NCBI RefSeq assembly: GCF_009687885.1
Contig: NZ_BLAF01000016.1
Coordinates: forward strand, 1-64,000
From: Acrocarpospora pleiomorpha
GTDB lineage: Bacteria > Actinomycetota > Actinomycetes > Streptosporangiales > Streptosporangiaceae
DNA length: 64,000 nucleotides
Direction of reading: 5' to 3'
A program made the translations under genes and the position numbers. Position 1 is the first letter of the stretch. Every line of letters begins with the position of its first letter. Under the pieces are notes generated by a model. The model searched no databases, was not told where the DNA came from, and worked only from the letters and a program-made list of their open reading frames with translations. This document shows, one piece after another, positions 52,842 through 62,795 of this stretch.

Positions 52842-54995
52842 ATGAGGGTCACCACGACCGTCGCGGGATACCCCCGCATCGGCCCGAACCGCGAACTGAA
52901 GCGGGCCGTCGAAGACCACTGGGCCGGCCGGGGCGATCTCGAGAAGACCGCCGCCGCACTCCGCCGCGACACCTTCCGGGAGATGAACGGGCTGGACGTG
53001 ATCCCGTCCAACACCTTCTCCCGCTACGACCATGTCCTGGACACCATCGTCATGACCGGAGCCGTCCCCGGCAGGTTCCGGCACCTCCAGGATCCGTACT
53101 TCACCATGGCCAGAGGCGCCGACGGCATCGCGCCCCTGGAGATGACCAAGTGGTTCGACACCAACTACCACTATCTCGTCCCGGAATTCACGCCGGGCAT
53201 GCGCCTCACCCTGGACTGGCGCAAACCCCTCGCCGAGTACCGCGAAGCCCGCGAACTGGGCCTGGAAACCCGTCCCGTCCTGCTCGGCCCGCTGTCGTTC
53301 CAGCTCCTCGGCAAGGGCGGCTGGGTGCTCGACGGCCTCATCGAGGTGTACGCCGAGCTCCTGGAACGACTGGCCGCCGCCGGAGTCACCGAGGTCCAGC
53401 TCGACGAACCGGTCCTGGCCGCCGACCGTACCGAACCGGAACTGGCCGCCCTCCACCGCGTCTACGAGCGGCTCGGCGACCTGAACAGCCGTCCCCGTCT
53501 CCTCGTGTCGACGTACTTCGGCGAGATCGGCCCGGCGCTCGGCATCCTGGCCGGAACCCGGGTGGAGGCGATCGGCCTGGACTTCGTGGCGGGCCCCGGC
53601 AACCTCGACGCCCTCGCCGCCGTCGGCGGTCTTCGCGAGAAAGCGCTGGTCGCCGGTGTGGTGGACGGTCGCAACGTGTGGCGGACCGATATGGCCAAGG
53701 CGATGTCGACGTGCGCGGTCCTGCTGGGCCTGTGTGACCGGCTGGTCGTCTCCACCTCGTGCTCGCTGCTCCACGTCCCGCTCGACCTGGACCTGGAGAC
53801 CGGTCTCGCGCCAGAGGTACGCTCCCGGCTGGCCTTCGCCAGGCAGAAGGTCGCCGAGGTCATCGCCATCGGCCACGCGCTGAACGGCGGCCCGGTCCCC
53901 GCCGGAGCGGCCATCGCCCCGGCGCACCCGAGGGAGGTGTCCCCGGCCTCCGCGCGTACCCCCTTCGAACAACGGGCGAAGGCCCAGCTCGACCTGCCGC
54001 CACTGGCCACCACGACAATCGGCTCATTCCCGCAGACCGCCGAGATCCGGCAGGCCAGAGCCGCGCTCCGCGCCGGAACCCTGAGCCCGGAGGAGTACGA
54101 GGCGCGCATGCGCGCCGAGATCGACCGGGTGATCGCCCTCCAGGAGGACATCGGCCTGGACGTGCTCGTCCACGGCGAGCCCGAGCGCAACGACATGGTC
54201 CAGTATTTCGCCGAGCTGCTCGACGGCTACGCCGCCACCGAGCACGGCTGGGTCCAGAGCTACGGCTCCCGCTGCGTGCGCCCGCCCATCCTGTACGGCG
54301 ACATCACCCGCCCCCAGCCGATGACCGTCCCCTGGGCCGCCTACGCCCAGTCGCGCACCCGCAAGCCGGTCAAGGGCATGCTCACCGGCCCTGTCACGAT
54401 GCTGGCCTGGTCGTTCGTCCGCGACGACCAGCCCCTGGCCGCCACCGCCCGCCAGGTCGCCCGCGCCCTCCGCGAGGAGATCGCCGACCTGGAGGCGGCC
54501 GGAATCCGCGTCATCCAGGTCGACGAACCCGCCCTCCGCGAACTCCTGCCGCTACGGGACGACGCCAAGGCCGAGTATCTGACCTGGGCGGTGGACGCCT
54601 TCCGCCTGGCCACCGGCGGAGCCGCCGACGGCACCCAGATCCACACCCACATGTGCTACTCGGAGTTCGGCGAGATCATCGACGCCATCGCCGACCTGGA
54701 CGCCGACGTGACCAGCGTCGAAGCGGCCCGGTCCCGCATGGAACTACTCGACGAGCTGCGCGCCGCCGGATACCACCGGGGCATCGGCCCGGGCGTGTGG
54801 GACATCCACTCACCACGCGTCCCGTCGGCCGAGGAGCTCACCACGGCGTTGCGCCGCGCGGTCTCGTCGGTCGATCCGGCCCTGCTCTGGGTCAACCCGG
54901 ACTGCGGCCTGAAGACCAGGGCGTACCCGGAGACCGAGGCAAGCCTGCGCAACATGGTCACGGCCGCCCAGCGGGTCCGCGCCGAGATCGCCTAA
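52842..54995 (+). CDS. metE: Cobalamin-independent methionine synthase
   Basis: 717 residues, two (beta/alpha) barrels. The C-terminal half has the zinc ligands in [15 protein letters not shown] (His, Cys and a Glu) and NPDCGLKTR (Cys). The start has [20 protein letters not shown], typical of MetE. It transfers methyl from 5-methyltetrahydrofolate to homocysteine without B12. GGAAGG lies seven bases before the ATG. It is controlled by the upstream B12 riboswitch. Confidence 0.95.
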   Translation: MRVTTTVAGYPRIGPNRELKRAVEDHWAGRGDLEKTAAALRRDTFREMNGLDVIPSNTFSRYDHVLDTIVMTGAVPGRFRHLQDPYFTMARGADGIAPLEMTKWFDTNYHYLVPEFTPGMRLTLDWRKPLAEYREARELGLETRPVLLGPLSFQLLGKGGWVLDGLIEVYAELLERLAAAGVTEVQLDEPVLAADRTEPELAALHRVYERLGDLNSRPRLLVSTYFGEIGPALGILAGTRVEAIGLDFVAGPGNLDALAAVGGLREKALVAGVVDGRNVWRTDMAKAMSTCAVLLGLCDRLVVSTSCSLLHVPLDLDLETGLAPEVRSRLAFARQKVAEVIAIGHALNGGPVPAGAAIAPAHPREVSPASARTPFEQRAKAQLDLPPLATTTIGSFPQTAEIRQARAALRAGTLSPEEYEARMRAEIDRVIALQEDIGLDVLVHGEPERNDMVQYFAELLDGYAATEHGWVQSYGSRCVRPPILYGDITRPQPMTVPWAAYAQSRTRKPVKGMLTGPVTMLAWSFVRDDQPLAATARQVARALREEIADLEAAGIRVIQVDEPALRELLPLRDDAKAEYLTWAVDAFRLATGGAADGTQIHTHMCYSEFGEIIDAIADLDADVTSVEAARSRMELLDELRAAGYHRGIGPGVWDIHSPRVPSAEELTTALRRAVSSVDPALLWVNPDCGLKTRAYPETEASLRNMVTAAQRVRAEIA

Positions 54996-55005
54996 CCTGC
55001 GGAGT

Positions 55006-55035
55006 GCCCGGTGCGACGGCCCCGTCGCACCGGGC
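55006..55035 (+). terminator. Hairpin terminator after metE
   Basis: A perfect 14-bp stem GCCCGGTGCGACGG/CCGTCGCACCGGGC starts 11 bases after the metE stop, between the convergent metE and FhuF-like genes. Confidence 0.75.
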
Positions 55036-55078
55036 TGTCGCGATAGGTGTCGGTGCGCGCTCGGCACGATGATCCTTT

Positions 55079-55780
55079 TCACTCGTTCCTTCCACGAGGC
55101 CGGTGGCGCAGCACGCAGTCGCCGCACATGCCGCCGCCGGGCACCCGGTAGTAGAGGCAACAGTTGCGTCGGACGTAGAACGGCTGCGCGGCGAACGTCC
55201 CCTGACCGCGAAGGCGCCCGATGGCGAGGAGTCGGCGGCCCAATGTCAAGGCGGCAGCGGCGCGCTGCGGCCGGTACTGGGCCAGGACGCGCACGCTCCC
55301 GGCGAGCGCCGAGGCGGCGTTGCCCCACAGGATCGCCGGCGCGATCGAGACGACGCGGCCGACCGTGTCCGCGAGCGGTTCCAGGAAGCCCGCCACGACC
55401 TCCTGGTACATCAGGTCGGCACCGTCGCCGCGTACGGGCAGGAAGGACCATTCCTCCAGTCGCAACGGCAGGGGCCCGTGCGGCACCGGGCGCCAATGCA
55501 CCCGCGACGGATCGAAGCCTCCGCCGACACCGTGCAGCACCAGGAGGCCGAGCGGTGGCGACAGAAACCGCGCCGCCAGCCCCTGGAACAGGATGGACGC
55601 CGCCACCCGGCGCTCCTCGACACCGAGCCGCTCAGCGACGTCCGCGACGCGGGCCGCGATCAGATCGGCATCCTGAATCAGCTCACCGGCGGGCCGCCAC
55701 CCATCCCCCAGAGGTCCCACCTCGACGGCGAAGAACTCCCCCATCGCGGCCAGTTCGCGCACGCGCGGGGAAACAGGCAC
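55079..55780 (-). CDS. FhuF-like [2Fe-2S] protein under B12 riboswitch
   Basis: 233 residues. The C-terminal Cys cluster, NCCLYYRVPGGGMCGDC, is the FhuF pattern of CC-x10-C-x2-C for a [2Fe-2S] centre. The rest is of the ferric-siderophore-reductase fold (DLIAARVADVAERLGVEE, ILWGNAASALAGS). Family members reduce ferric siderophores in the cytoplasm. A riboswitch 50 bases upstream suggests a link to cobalamin instead, or iron release coupled to B12 import; this is inference. GTG 55780 has GAGAGGACGG upstream; longer frames overlap the riboswitch. Confidence 0.82.
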   Translation of the reverse strand: MPVSPRVRELAAMGEFFAVEVGPLGDGWRPAGELIQDADLIAARVADVAERLGVEERRVAASILFQGLAARFLSPPLGLLVLHGVGGGFDPSRVHWRPVPHGPLPLRLEEWSFLPVRGDGADLMYQEVVAGFLEPLADTVGRVVSIAPAILWGNAASALAGSVRVLAQYRPQRAAAALTLGRRLLAIGRLRGQGTFAAQPFYVRRNCCLYYRVPGGGMCGDCVLRHRPRGRNE

Positions 55781-55829
55781 GACGCCCGTCCTCTCTCGGG
55801 GAGATCCGCCCCGGCTGGTGAGGAGGCGA

Positions 55830-56000
55830 CCGCGTGAGTCTCCTGGCTCTCGGGTCAACGCTCGTCCCGGCCTTCCCACCCCGCGGGGGCAGTGGCTGGT
55901 TCGGGAGTCGCTCACCGATCACAGTGGCGGGACCGCGCCGGAATCACACCGGCTTCCTCGTTCCGCCGTCGCCTTTCGGGCATCGTCTCATACCTGCCTG
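55830..56000 (-). ncRNA. Cobalamin riboswitch upstream of FhuF-like gene
   Basis: On the minus strand are GGAACGAGGAAGCCGGTGTG, ATTCCGGCGCGGTCCCGCCA and CTGTGA, then a closing GAGAGCCAGGAGACTC, as in the cobalamin family. It lies about 50 bases before the GTG of the FhuF-like gene. Confidence 0.88.
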
Positions 56001-56225
56001 TACGGGAACATATGTCGCATAGCGTACGACGATCAGAGCAACCTGGCTGGATGACGCGGCCCGCGCCTGGGACCGGCCCGCACCGGTACCGCGCCGACGT
56101 GCCGCGATCCTGAAGTATCGGGTCGCGCTCGGCAGTGGTGAGCGGCTTGATCTCCAGGCTCGGGATGAGCGGCGGTCCGTTAACTGACACCACGCCCCGA
56201 CGGCCGCGAAGCCGCCCGCTCAGCG

Positions 56226-57158
56226 GTGACGCGGCTGAGCACGGAATGGGAGCCGCGCCGCGATGTCCGGGCGGTGGAGCAGTTGCGGGACGGCAGGATT
56301 CTGGCGGCGCTGGACGGAGTGGGGCTGGAATCCTGGCTTCCGTCAGGAGAGCGGGAGTGGTCGGTCGCGGATGAGGAGGGCGGACGCGAGATCGCGGTCG
56401 CCGGGACCCAGCAGACGGCCTGGGTCTCACTGGTCCGACCAGATCGGTACGGCCCTCCCCAGTCCGTTGTCCAGCTCTCCCTCTCCGACGGCGGACAACT
56501 GGACCACGTGACCCCATCCGTCCCCGTCTCGCTCGTACGCTCCGCGGACGGCCGCCCGCTACTCGCGCCCAGCGGTGACCTTAGTTCTCGCACCGCCTTC
56601 CCCGTCCGGTCCGGCAGCCGTCTCTACGTACGGACTGCCTGGGTGCAGGACGAGTTGGGGGCCACACCCAAAGATCCGTGGGTCGCGGCCGTCGAACTGT
56701 CCGCGCTTGACGCGGAACGGCCGGGCGAACCGGCCGAAGCCGAGGTCCAGCCACTGTTCCCGCACTCCTGGATCCCCGGTGAGATCCACTTCGGCGGCCC
56801 CGGAGTGGAGACAACGGACGGCGACCTGGTGCACGCCGGGACGGTGTACGACGGGCGTGGGCTTCAGCCTGGCGGGTCCTTCGTCGTACGCCGGTCGGCG
56901 GCGAACGGGACGCCACGATGGATCTTCCGGACCGACAGACCCGCCACAGCGCTGGACGCCGACTCCCACACAGCCTATGTCGCCTACGACGACGGCGAGA
57001 TCGTCAGTCTTGATCTCCACGATGGCAGGGTACGCTCGCGCGGGCATTTGACTGTGGGCGCGGTGACCGTCTTCCCCACGGCTCTGACCGTCACCGGCCC
57101 CGGGCGCCTTCTGATTGGCACGAGCGACGGACGCATCCTCGACTGCTCAGCCGCTTAG
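56226..57158 (+). CDS. Hypothetical beta-propeller-like protein
   Basis: 310 residues starting at GTG 56226. Repeated strand-rich units (for example GDLVHAGTVYDGRG, HTAYVAYDDGEIVSLDLHDG and GRLLIGTSDGRILDC) suggest a WD40/PQQ-like propeller. No signal peptide, membrane segment or catalytic motif is visible. It stands alone, with the aldo/keto reductase relic convergent to it. Function unknown. Confidence 0.65.
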   Translation: MTRLSTEWEPRRDVRAVEQLRDGRILAALDGVGLESWLPSGEREWSVADEEGGREIAVAGTQQTAWVSLVRPDRYGPPQSVVQLSLSDGGQLDHVTPSVPVSLVRSADGRPLLAPSGDLSSRTAFPVRSGSRLYVRTAWVQDELGATPKDPWVAAVELSALDAERPGEPAEAEVQPLFPHSWIPGEIHFGGPGVETTDGDLVHAGTVYDGRGLQPGGSFVVRRSAANGTPRWIFRTDRPATALDADSHTAYVAYDDGEIVSLDLHDGRVRSRGHLTVGAVTVFPTALTVTGPGRLLIGTSDGRILDCSAA

Positions 57159-57490
57159 AGGGCTCCAGCGAGGCCGAAGCGGGTGTCCAGGGCGTGCGCC
57201 GATTCCGTAGGCGTTCTGCACGGAGACCACGGGTGCGATGCGCCGCGCCTCCGCCAGATGTTCGGCCGTGGCGTTGGAGATTCCCAGATGCCGGATCAGC
57301 CCCGCGTCCCCAACTCCACCGCCCGCCGAAGCACCGCGATGGCCTGTCCCCGATCCCGCGGCACACCATTCCCGAACGCCTGCCCAACCTGCGTCAGCCG
57401 CATCGCGCCAAACCCCATGCGATTGACGGTCAGGTCCCCCAGCCGCCAGGTCCCGGAAGCCGTCGCACTCACCTCAGAGCTCATGACCAT
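57155..57490 (-). pseudogene. Aldo/keto reductase relic
   Basis: The N-terminal part (GDLTVNRMGFGAMRLTQVGQ) is intact in frame, then a stop follows AVELGTRG. The downstream piece, out of frame, reads GLIRHLGISNATAEHLAEAR and IAPVVSVQNAYG, and another frame ends with FGLAGAL and stop. About half of the protein, including the catalytic Tyr/Lys region, is missing. Confidence 0.8.
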
Positions 57491-57847
57491 ATTCTCCCAA
57501 CAGTTCGCAAAGAGCCCTTCAGCGGATCAGGTAAGCCCGCGATGGGGTAAAGGTCTGCAAATCAGTCGTACTCTCGCGAATGGGCGAAGCGATTGGGCGG
57601 CGCAGGTCGGGGCGTACGCTGGCAAGGAAGCCCGCGATGGGCTGACGGGGTGGCCGCGCAGCCTGTACGGAATCGGGTTGCCGATAGGGGCATCTTCGTC
57701 CTGACGTGGCTGGGGCAGTCGGGGGCGGGGACGGCCGCCGCTCTCGATCTTCCTGCGGTCGCCGCAGTTCAAACCGGGGTGCGCCGCATGGGACGACCGG
57801 TGAGGGGAACTGAAGTCCGAACGCTCTCCCAGGAAAGAAGGGTGGAG

Positions 57848-58846
57848 ATGGCGAAGACTGTGGTCATCACTGGGGCCAGTGCGGGGGTTGGCCGGGCGGT
57901 GGCGCGGATGTTCGGGCGGCGTGGGGATTCGGTGGCGCTGGTGGCGCGGGGAGAGGTGGGGCTGGAGGCGGCTGCCGAGGAGGTTCGTGGCCTGGGCGGG
58001 CGGGCGCTGGTGCTGCCGGTGGATGTGGCCGATTCGGAGCAGGTTGAGGCGGCGGCCGAGCGGGTGGAGGCGGAGCTGGGGCCGATCGATGTGTGGGTGA
58101 ATGTGGCGTTCGCGACCGTGTTCGCGCCGGTTACCGAGATCAGCGCGGCCGAGTATCGGCGGGTCACCGAGGTGAGTTATCTGGGGTTCGTGCATGGGAC
58201 CCAGGCTGCCCTGGCCAGGATGCTCCCGCGCGGGAGTGGTGCGATCGTGCAGGTGGGGTCGGCGCTGGCGTATCGGGCGATACCGCTGCAGTCGGCGTAC
58301 TGCGCGGCCAAGCACGCCATCAAGGCGTTCACCGAGTCGCTGCGGTGTGAGCTGCTGCATCAGAACAGTGGGGTCCGGGTGACGATGGTGCAGCTGCCGG
58401 CGCTCAACACGCCGCAGTTCGACTGGGTGATGTCGCGGCTGCCGAACCGGCCGCAGCCGGTGCCGCCGATCTACCAGCCGGAGGTGGCCGCGCGGGCCAT
58501 CGTGTTCGCGGCCGACCATCCCGAGCGCAAGCAGTTCTGGGTGGGGGCGATGACGGTCGCCGCCCTGCTGGCCGACCGTGTCGCCCCGGCGCTGGTGGAT
58601 CGGTATCTGGCGGCCACCGGGTACGCGTCCCAGCAGACCGACGAGAAGCGCGACCCGTACGCGCCGGTGAACCTGTGGGAGCCGGTGGACGGCGAGGGAG
58701 GCCATGACTTCGGCGCGCACGGGCGTTTCGACGCGCGGGCGCACAGTGCGAGCCCGCAGGTGTGGCTGTCGCGGCATCGCCGGCTGGTGGCCGCGGTGGC
58801 GGGGCTGGCGGGGGTGACCTGGCTGGTGCGCACTGTCACACGTTGA
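57848..58846 (+). CDS. Short-chain dehydrogenase/reductase
   Basis: 332 residues. The NAD(P) motif is TGASAGVGRAVARM, and the catalytic Ser and Tyr/Lys are in VQVGSALAYRAIPLQSAYCA and AAKHAIK (YCAAK). A C-terminal extension ends with a hydrophobic segment (LVAAVAGLAGVTWLV) that could anchor it. It has VNVAFATV where NNAG is usual. GGTGGAG precedes ATG 57848. The substrate is unknown. Confidence 0.85.
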   Translation: MAKTVVITGASAGVGRAVARMFGRRGDSVALVARGEVGLEAAAEEVRGLGGRALVLPVDVADSEQVEAAAERVEAELGPIDVWVNVAFATVFAPVTEISAAEYRRVTEVSYLGFVHGTQAALARMLPRGSGAIVQVGSALAYRAIPLQSAYCAAKHAIKAFTESLRCELLHQNSGVRVTMVQLPALNTPQFDWVMSRLPNRPQPVPPIYQPEVAARAIVFAADHPERKQFWVGAMTVAALLADRVAPALVDRYLAATGYASQQTDEKRDPYAPVNLWEPVDGEGGHDFGAHGRFDARAHSASPQVWLSRHRRLVAAVAGLAGVTWLVRTVTR

Positions 58847-58947
58847 TGTGAAGTAACCGACTGGCGGCGGCCTGCCAAAATCGGCTTTGTCGGCTTTTTG
58901 GTCTAACACCCTTTTTGTCATGTTCTGTCGGGGGAAGGGTGGGCAGC

Positions 58948-61899
58948 ATGGCCATGCTGTTCGAGCGACTGGAACGTGACCTGCGGGCGCGTGTGGCGGG
59001 CGAGGTCCGGTTCGACACCGCCAGCCGGGCGATGTACGCGACCGACGCGTCCAACTACCGGCAGGTCCCGATCGGCGTGGTCGTGCCCAGGTCGGTGGCG
59101 GACGCGGTGGCGGCCGTGACGGTCTGCCGGGAGCATGACGTGCCGTTGCTGTCGCGCGGCGGCGGCACCAGCCTGGCGGGGCAGTGCTGCAACGCCGCCG
59201 TGGTCATCGACTGGTCCAAATACTGCGACACCGTCGGCTCGGTCAACGAACAGGATCACACGGTCGTCGTGGAACCGGGCATCGTCCTCGACCAGCTCAA
59301 CGCCCGTACCCGGGAGCACGGCCTGATCTTCGGCCCCAAACCCGCCACCCACACCCACTGCACGCTCGGCGGCATGCTCGGCAACGACTCGTGCGGCTCG
59401 ACCGCCCAGGCGTACGGCAAGACCAGCGACAACGTCGCCGACCTGGAGGTTCTGACCTACGACGGCCGCCGCTTCTGGACCAGCCGGCCGCCGCCCGGCC
59501 TGGCCCGCGAGCTGAGCACCCTGACCGACCGCCACGCCGACGAGATCCGCCGCCGATTCCCTGACATTCCACGCCGCGTCTCCGGCTACGGCCTGGACGC
59601 GCTGCTGCCGGAGAACGGCTTCGACCTCACCCGAGCCCTGGTCGGATCGGAATCGACCCTGGTCACCATCTTGCGGGCCCGGCTCAAGCTGATCCCGGAA
59701 CCGCCCGGCCGCTGCCTGGCCGTCATCCCGTTCCCGACCGTTTTCGACGCCGCCGACGCCGCCGCCGAGGTCGGCCGCTACCAGCCGATCGCGCTGGAGG
59801 GGATCGACGACCGCCTCGTCGATTTCGAACGGGTCAAACACCTCAACGAGGACTTCCTCCGGCTGCTCCCCGACGGCGGCGGCTGGCTGATCGTGCGATT
59901 CGGCGCCGAGTCGGATGAGGCCGCCGACGCCCAAGCCCGTCGGATGGCCGCCGAGTTGGGTCTCCAGGCCACCTTCTTCGACGACCGGCGGCAGGCCGAG
60001 GAGGTCTGGGCGATCCGCGAGTCGGGGCTCGGCGCGACCGCCTGGGTGCCGATGGCGCCGGACGCCTGGCCCGGCTGGGAGGACTCCGCCGTGCCGCCCG
60101 ACCAGCTCGGGCCGTACTTGCGCGACCTGCGCGACCTGCAGCACGAGCACGGCTACACGGCCTCGCTCTACGGCCATTTCGGCCACGGATGCGTGCACAC
60201 CCGCATCCCGTTCGACCTGACCTCCAAGGCGGGCCTGGACACCTACCGCTCCTTCGTCGAGCAGGCCGCCGACCTGGTGGTCTCCTACGGCGGCTCGCTG
60301 TCGGGCGAGCACGGCGACGGCCTGGCCCGGGGCGAACTGTGGCCGCGCATGTTCGGCCCGGACCTGATGGCCGCCTTCGCCGAGTTCAAGGCCCTGTTCG
60401 ACCCGCGCGGCCGGATGAGCCCCGGCAGGCTCATCCCCGCCGACCGCCTGGACGACCATCTCCGCCTGGGTACGGACTACCGTCCGCCGGACCCGCCGAC
60501 CGTCTTCGCCTACCCCCAGGACGAGAACTCCTTCGCCCGGACGGCGCTGCGCTGCGTCGGCGTCGGGGAATGCCGCCGGGAGGAGGGCGGGGTCATGTGC
60601 CCCAGCTACCGGGTGACCCGGGAGGAGAAGCACTCCACCCGGGGCCGGGCCCGGCTGCTGTTCGAGATGCTGCGCGGGGATGTCGTCACCGGCGGCTGGC
60701 GATCGCCGGAGGTGCGGGACGCGCTCGATCTGTGCCTGGCCTGCAAGGGCTGCAAGAGCGACTGCCCGGTCGAGGTGGACATGGCCACCTACAAGGCCGA
60801 GTTCCTGTCCCACCACTACCGGGGCCGTCTGCGTCCGATGGCGCACTATTCGATGGGCTGGCTCCCGATCTGGGCGCGGCTGGCGAGCCTGCTGCCCGGC
60901 CTCGCCAACCGGCTCGCGGCATCGCGGCCGCTCAAACGGCTGGCCGGAATCGCGGCGGAACGACCCGCGCCCGCGTTCGCGAAGGCCAGGTTCAGCGACT
61001 CGTACGCCCGCCGGGGCCCGGCCGGTGACGGGTACCGGGGCGAGGTCGTCCTGTGGCCCGACACCTTCACCGACAACTTCCACCCCGCCGTCGCCGTCGC
61101 CGCCGTGCGCGTGCTGGAACGCGCCGGTTTCACGGTACGGCTGCCGCGCGCGCCGCTCTGCTGCGGCCTCACCTGGATCTCCACCGGCCAGCTGCACACC
61201 GCGAAACGGGTGATCCAGCGCACGGTCCGCGTGCTGCGCGAGGAGATCAGAGCCGGGCTGCCCGTGGTCGCCCTGGAGCCGTCCTGCACGGCCGTGCTCC
61301 GCGCCGACGCCGCCGAGCTCTTCCCGCACGACCTGGACATGGCTCGGCTGCGCGCCCAGACCGTCACCCTCGCCGAGCTGCTGGACCGCCACGGTGTGCG
61401 GCCGCCGCGCCTGGACCGGCCGGTGCTCCTCCAGCCGCACTGCCACCAGCACGCCGTCCTCGGCGCCGACGCCGACGCCCGCCTGCTGCGCGCCGCCGGC
61501 GCCGAGCTGACCGTCCTGGACGCCGGATGTTGCGGCCTGGCGGGAAACTTCGGCTTCGAACGGGGGCACTTCGCGCTCTCCATGGCCTGCGCCGAGTACG
61601 CCCTGCTGCCCGCCCTGCGTCAGGCCCCCGATGAGGCGCTGATCCTGGCCGACGGGTTCAGCTGCCGTACCCAGATCGAGCACGCGGGCATCGGCCGCCA
61701 GGCCCTGCACCTGGCCGAAGCGCTGAAGGCCGCCTGGCGGGACGCGCTGCCCGCCGCTTTCCCGGAGCGGGCCGCCCGGCGCCCCGCCCCGGCACGGCGG
61801 GCGAAGACCCCAGCGGCTCGCGAGCTCCGCACCCAGGCGATGGAAGCCGGAGGCGCCTCCGCGAGGCCGCCGGAACGGGTCGGCGCGGGCCACCGGTGA
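58948..61899 (+). CDS. Fused FAD-linked oxidase / iron-sulfur oxidoreductase (glycolate/D-lactate type)
   Basis: 983 residues. The N-terminal FAD_binding_4 domain (PRSVADAVAAVTVCREHDVP, LLSRGGGTSLAGQC) is followed by the FAD-oxidase C-terminal domain (GHFGHGCVHTRIPFDLTS). A 4Fe-4S pair has CVGVGECRREEGGVMC and CLACKGCKSDCPVEVD. Two CCG domains end it (CCGLTWISTGQ, HCHQHAV and GCCGLAGNFGFE). This is a GlcD+GlcF-like fusion that would oxidise a 2-hydroxy acid and pass electrons to the quinone pool. GGGGAAGGG precedes ATG 58948. Confidence 0.9.
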   Translation: MAMLFERLERDLRARVAGEVRFDTASRAMYATDASNYRQVPIGVVVPRSVADAVAAVTVCREHDVPLLSRGGGTSLAGQCCNAAVVIDWSKYCDTVGSVNEQDHTVVVEPGIVLDQLNARTREHGLIFGPKPATHTHCTLGGMLGNDSCGSTAQAYGKTSDNVADLEVLTYDGRRFWTSRPPPGLARELSTLTDRHADEIRRRFPDIPRRVSGYGLDALLPENGFDLTRALVGSESTLVTILRARLKLIPEPPGRCLAVIPFPTVFDAADAAAEVGRYQPIALEGIDDRLVDFERVKHLNEDFLRLLPDGGGWLIVRFGAESDEAADAQARRMAAELGLQATFFDDRRQAEEVWAIRESGLGATAWVPMAPDAWPGWEDSAVPPDQLGPYLRDLRDLQHEHGYTASLYGHFGHGCVHTRIPFDLTSKAGLDTYRSFVEQAADLVVSYGGSLSGEHGDGLARGELWPRMFGPDLMAAFAEFKALFDPRGRMSPGRLIPADRLDDHLRLGTDYRPPDPPTVFAYPQDENSFARTALRCVGVGECRREEGGVMCPSYRVTREEKHSTRGRARLLFEMLRGDVVTGGWRSPEVRDALDLCLACKGCKSDCPVEVDMATYKAEFLSHHYRGRLRPMAHYSMGWLPIWARLASLLPGLANRLAASRPLKRLAGIAAERPAPAFAKARFSDSYARRGPAGDGYRGEVVLWPDTFTDNFHPAVAVAAVRVLERAGFTVRLPRAPLCCGLTWISTGQLHTAKRVIQRTVRVLREEIRAGLPVVALEPSCTAVLRADAAELFPHDLDMARLRAQTVTLAELLDRHGVRPPRLDRPVLLQPHCHQHAVLGADADARLLRAAGAELTVLDAGCCGLAGNFGFERGHFALSMACAEYALLPALRQAPDEALILADGFSCRTQIEHAGIGRQALHLAEALKAAWRDALPAAFPERAARRPAPARRAKTPAARELRTQAMEAGGASARPPERVGAGHR

Positions 61900-62056
61900 T
61901 GACTCCGATCGACCGGGTCGAGGCCGCCGGCACGCTCGACTCTTGAGCAGAGGCCGGCCCCACATCGTCGTACACGACGAGCCAAATGATCGGAAAGGGA
62001 GAGCGCGCGCCCGCTCCAGGGGTACAGAACCCCTGATAGCCGCAGAGGAGAGCGAT

Positions 62057-62794
62057 ATGAGGCTTGCCGGGGCCCGCGTTCTGATTACCGGCGCGTCTTC
62101 GGGAGTTGGGGCGGCGACCGCGCGGGTGATGGCCGAGGCCGGCGCGCGGCTGGTGCTGGCGGGGCGGGACAAGGCGCGGCTGGAGGCGGTTGCCGCCGAG
62201 ACCGGTGGATGTGTCGTGGTCTCGGATGTCATGGACGGCGTGGATGAGCTCGCCGAACGGGCGGGTGCCGTCGATGTGCTGGTCAACAACGCGGGAGTGG
62301 GGTGGGCGGGGCCTCTGGCGGGGATGCCGCAGCAGCGGGCCGACGAGTTGGTGGCGGTCAACATGGCCGCGCCGATTCAGCTGACCCGGCTGTTGCTGCC
62401 GGGGATGGTGGCAAAGGGTGAGGGACACATCGTCTTCGTCGCGTCGATCGCCGGTGCGATCGGGGTGGGGAACGAGGCGGTGTACTCGGCGACCAAGGCG
62501 GGCTTGCTGGTCTTCGCCGAGGCGCTCCACCACGAACTCCGCGGGTCCCGGCGGGTCGGCGTGTCGACGGTGCTGCCCGGCGTGGTGGACACACCCTTCT
62601 TCGACCGGCGCGGCGCCGGGTACGAGCGGCGCTGGCCCCGGCCGATCCCACCCGAGCGGGTGGCCCGCGCGATCGTGACGGCCATCCGCCGGGGCCGGGC
62701 CGAATCGTACGTGCCGGCGTGGCTTCGCCTGCCGGCCCGACTGCGGGGGGCGGCACCCGGACCGTTCCGCAGGCTCGCGCGGCCGCTCGGGTAG
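62057..62794 (+). CDS. Short-chain dehydrogenase near hopanoid genes
   Basis: 245 residues. It has TGASSGVGAATARVM, NNAGVGWAG and a catalytic YSATKAGLL, so it is a classical SDR with NAD(P). It is convergent with hpnH, ending one base before its stop. GAGGAGAG lies upstream of the ATG. The substrate is unknown; a role in hopanoid side-chain chemistry is possible only by position. Confidence 0.85.
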   Translation: MRLAGARVLITGASSGVGAATARVMAEAGARLVLAGRDKARLEAVAAETGGCVVVSDVMDGVDELAERAGAVDVLVNNAGVGWAGPLAGMPQQRADELVAVNMAAPIQLTRLLLPGMVAKGEGHIVFVASIAGAIGVGNEAVYSATKAGLLVFAEALHHELRGSRRVGVSTVLPGVVDTPFFDRRGAGYERRWPRPIPPERVARAIVTAIRRGRAESYVPAWLRLPARLRGAAPGPFRRLARPLG

Positions 62795-62795
62795 G

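Noticed and set aside
58918-62364. Minus-strand open frame of 1148 codons
   Set aside because: Antisense shadow of the FAD/iron-sulfur oxidase; no domains and biased composition.
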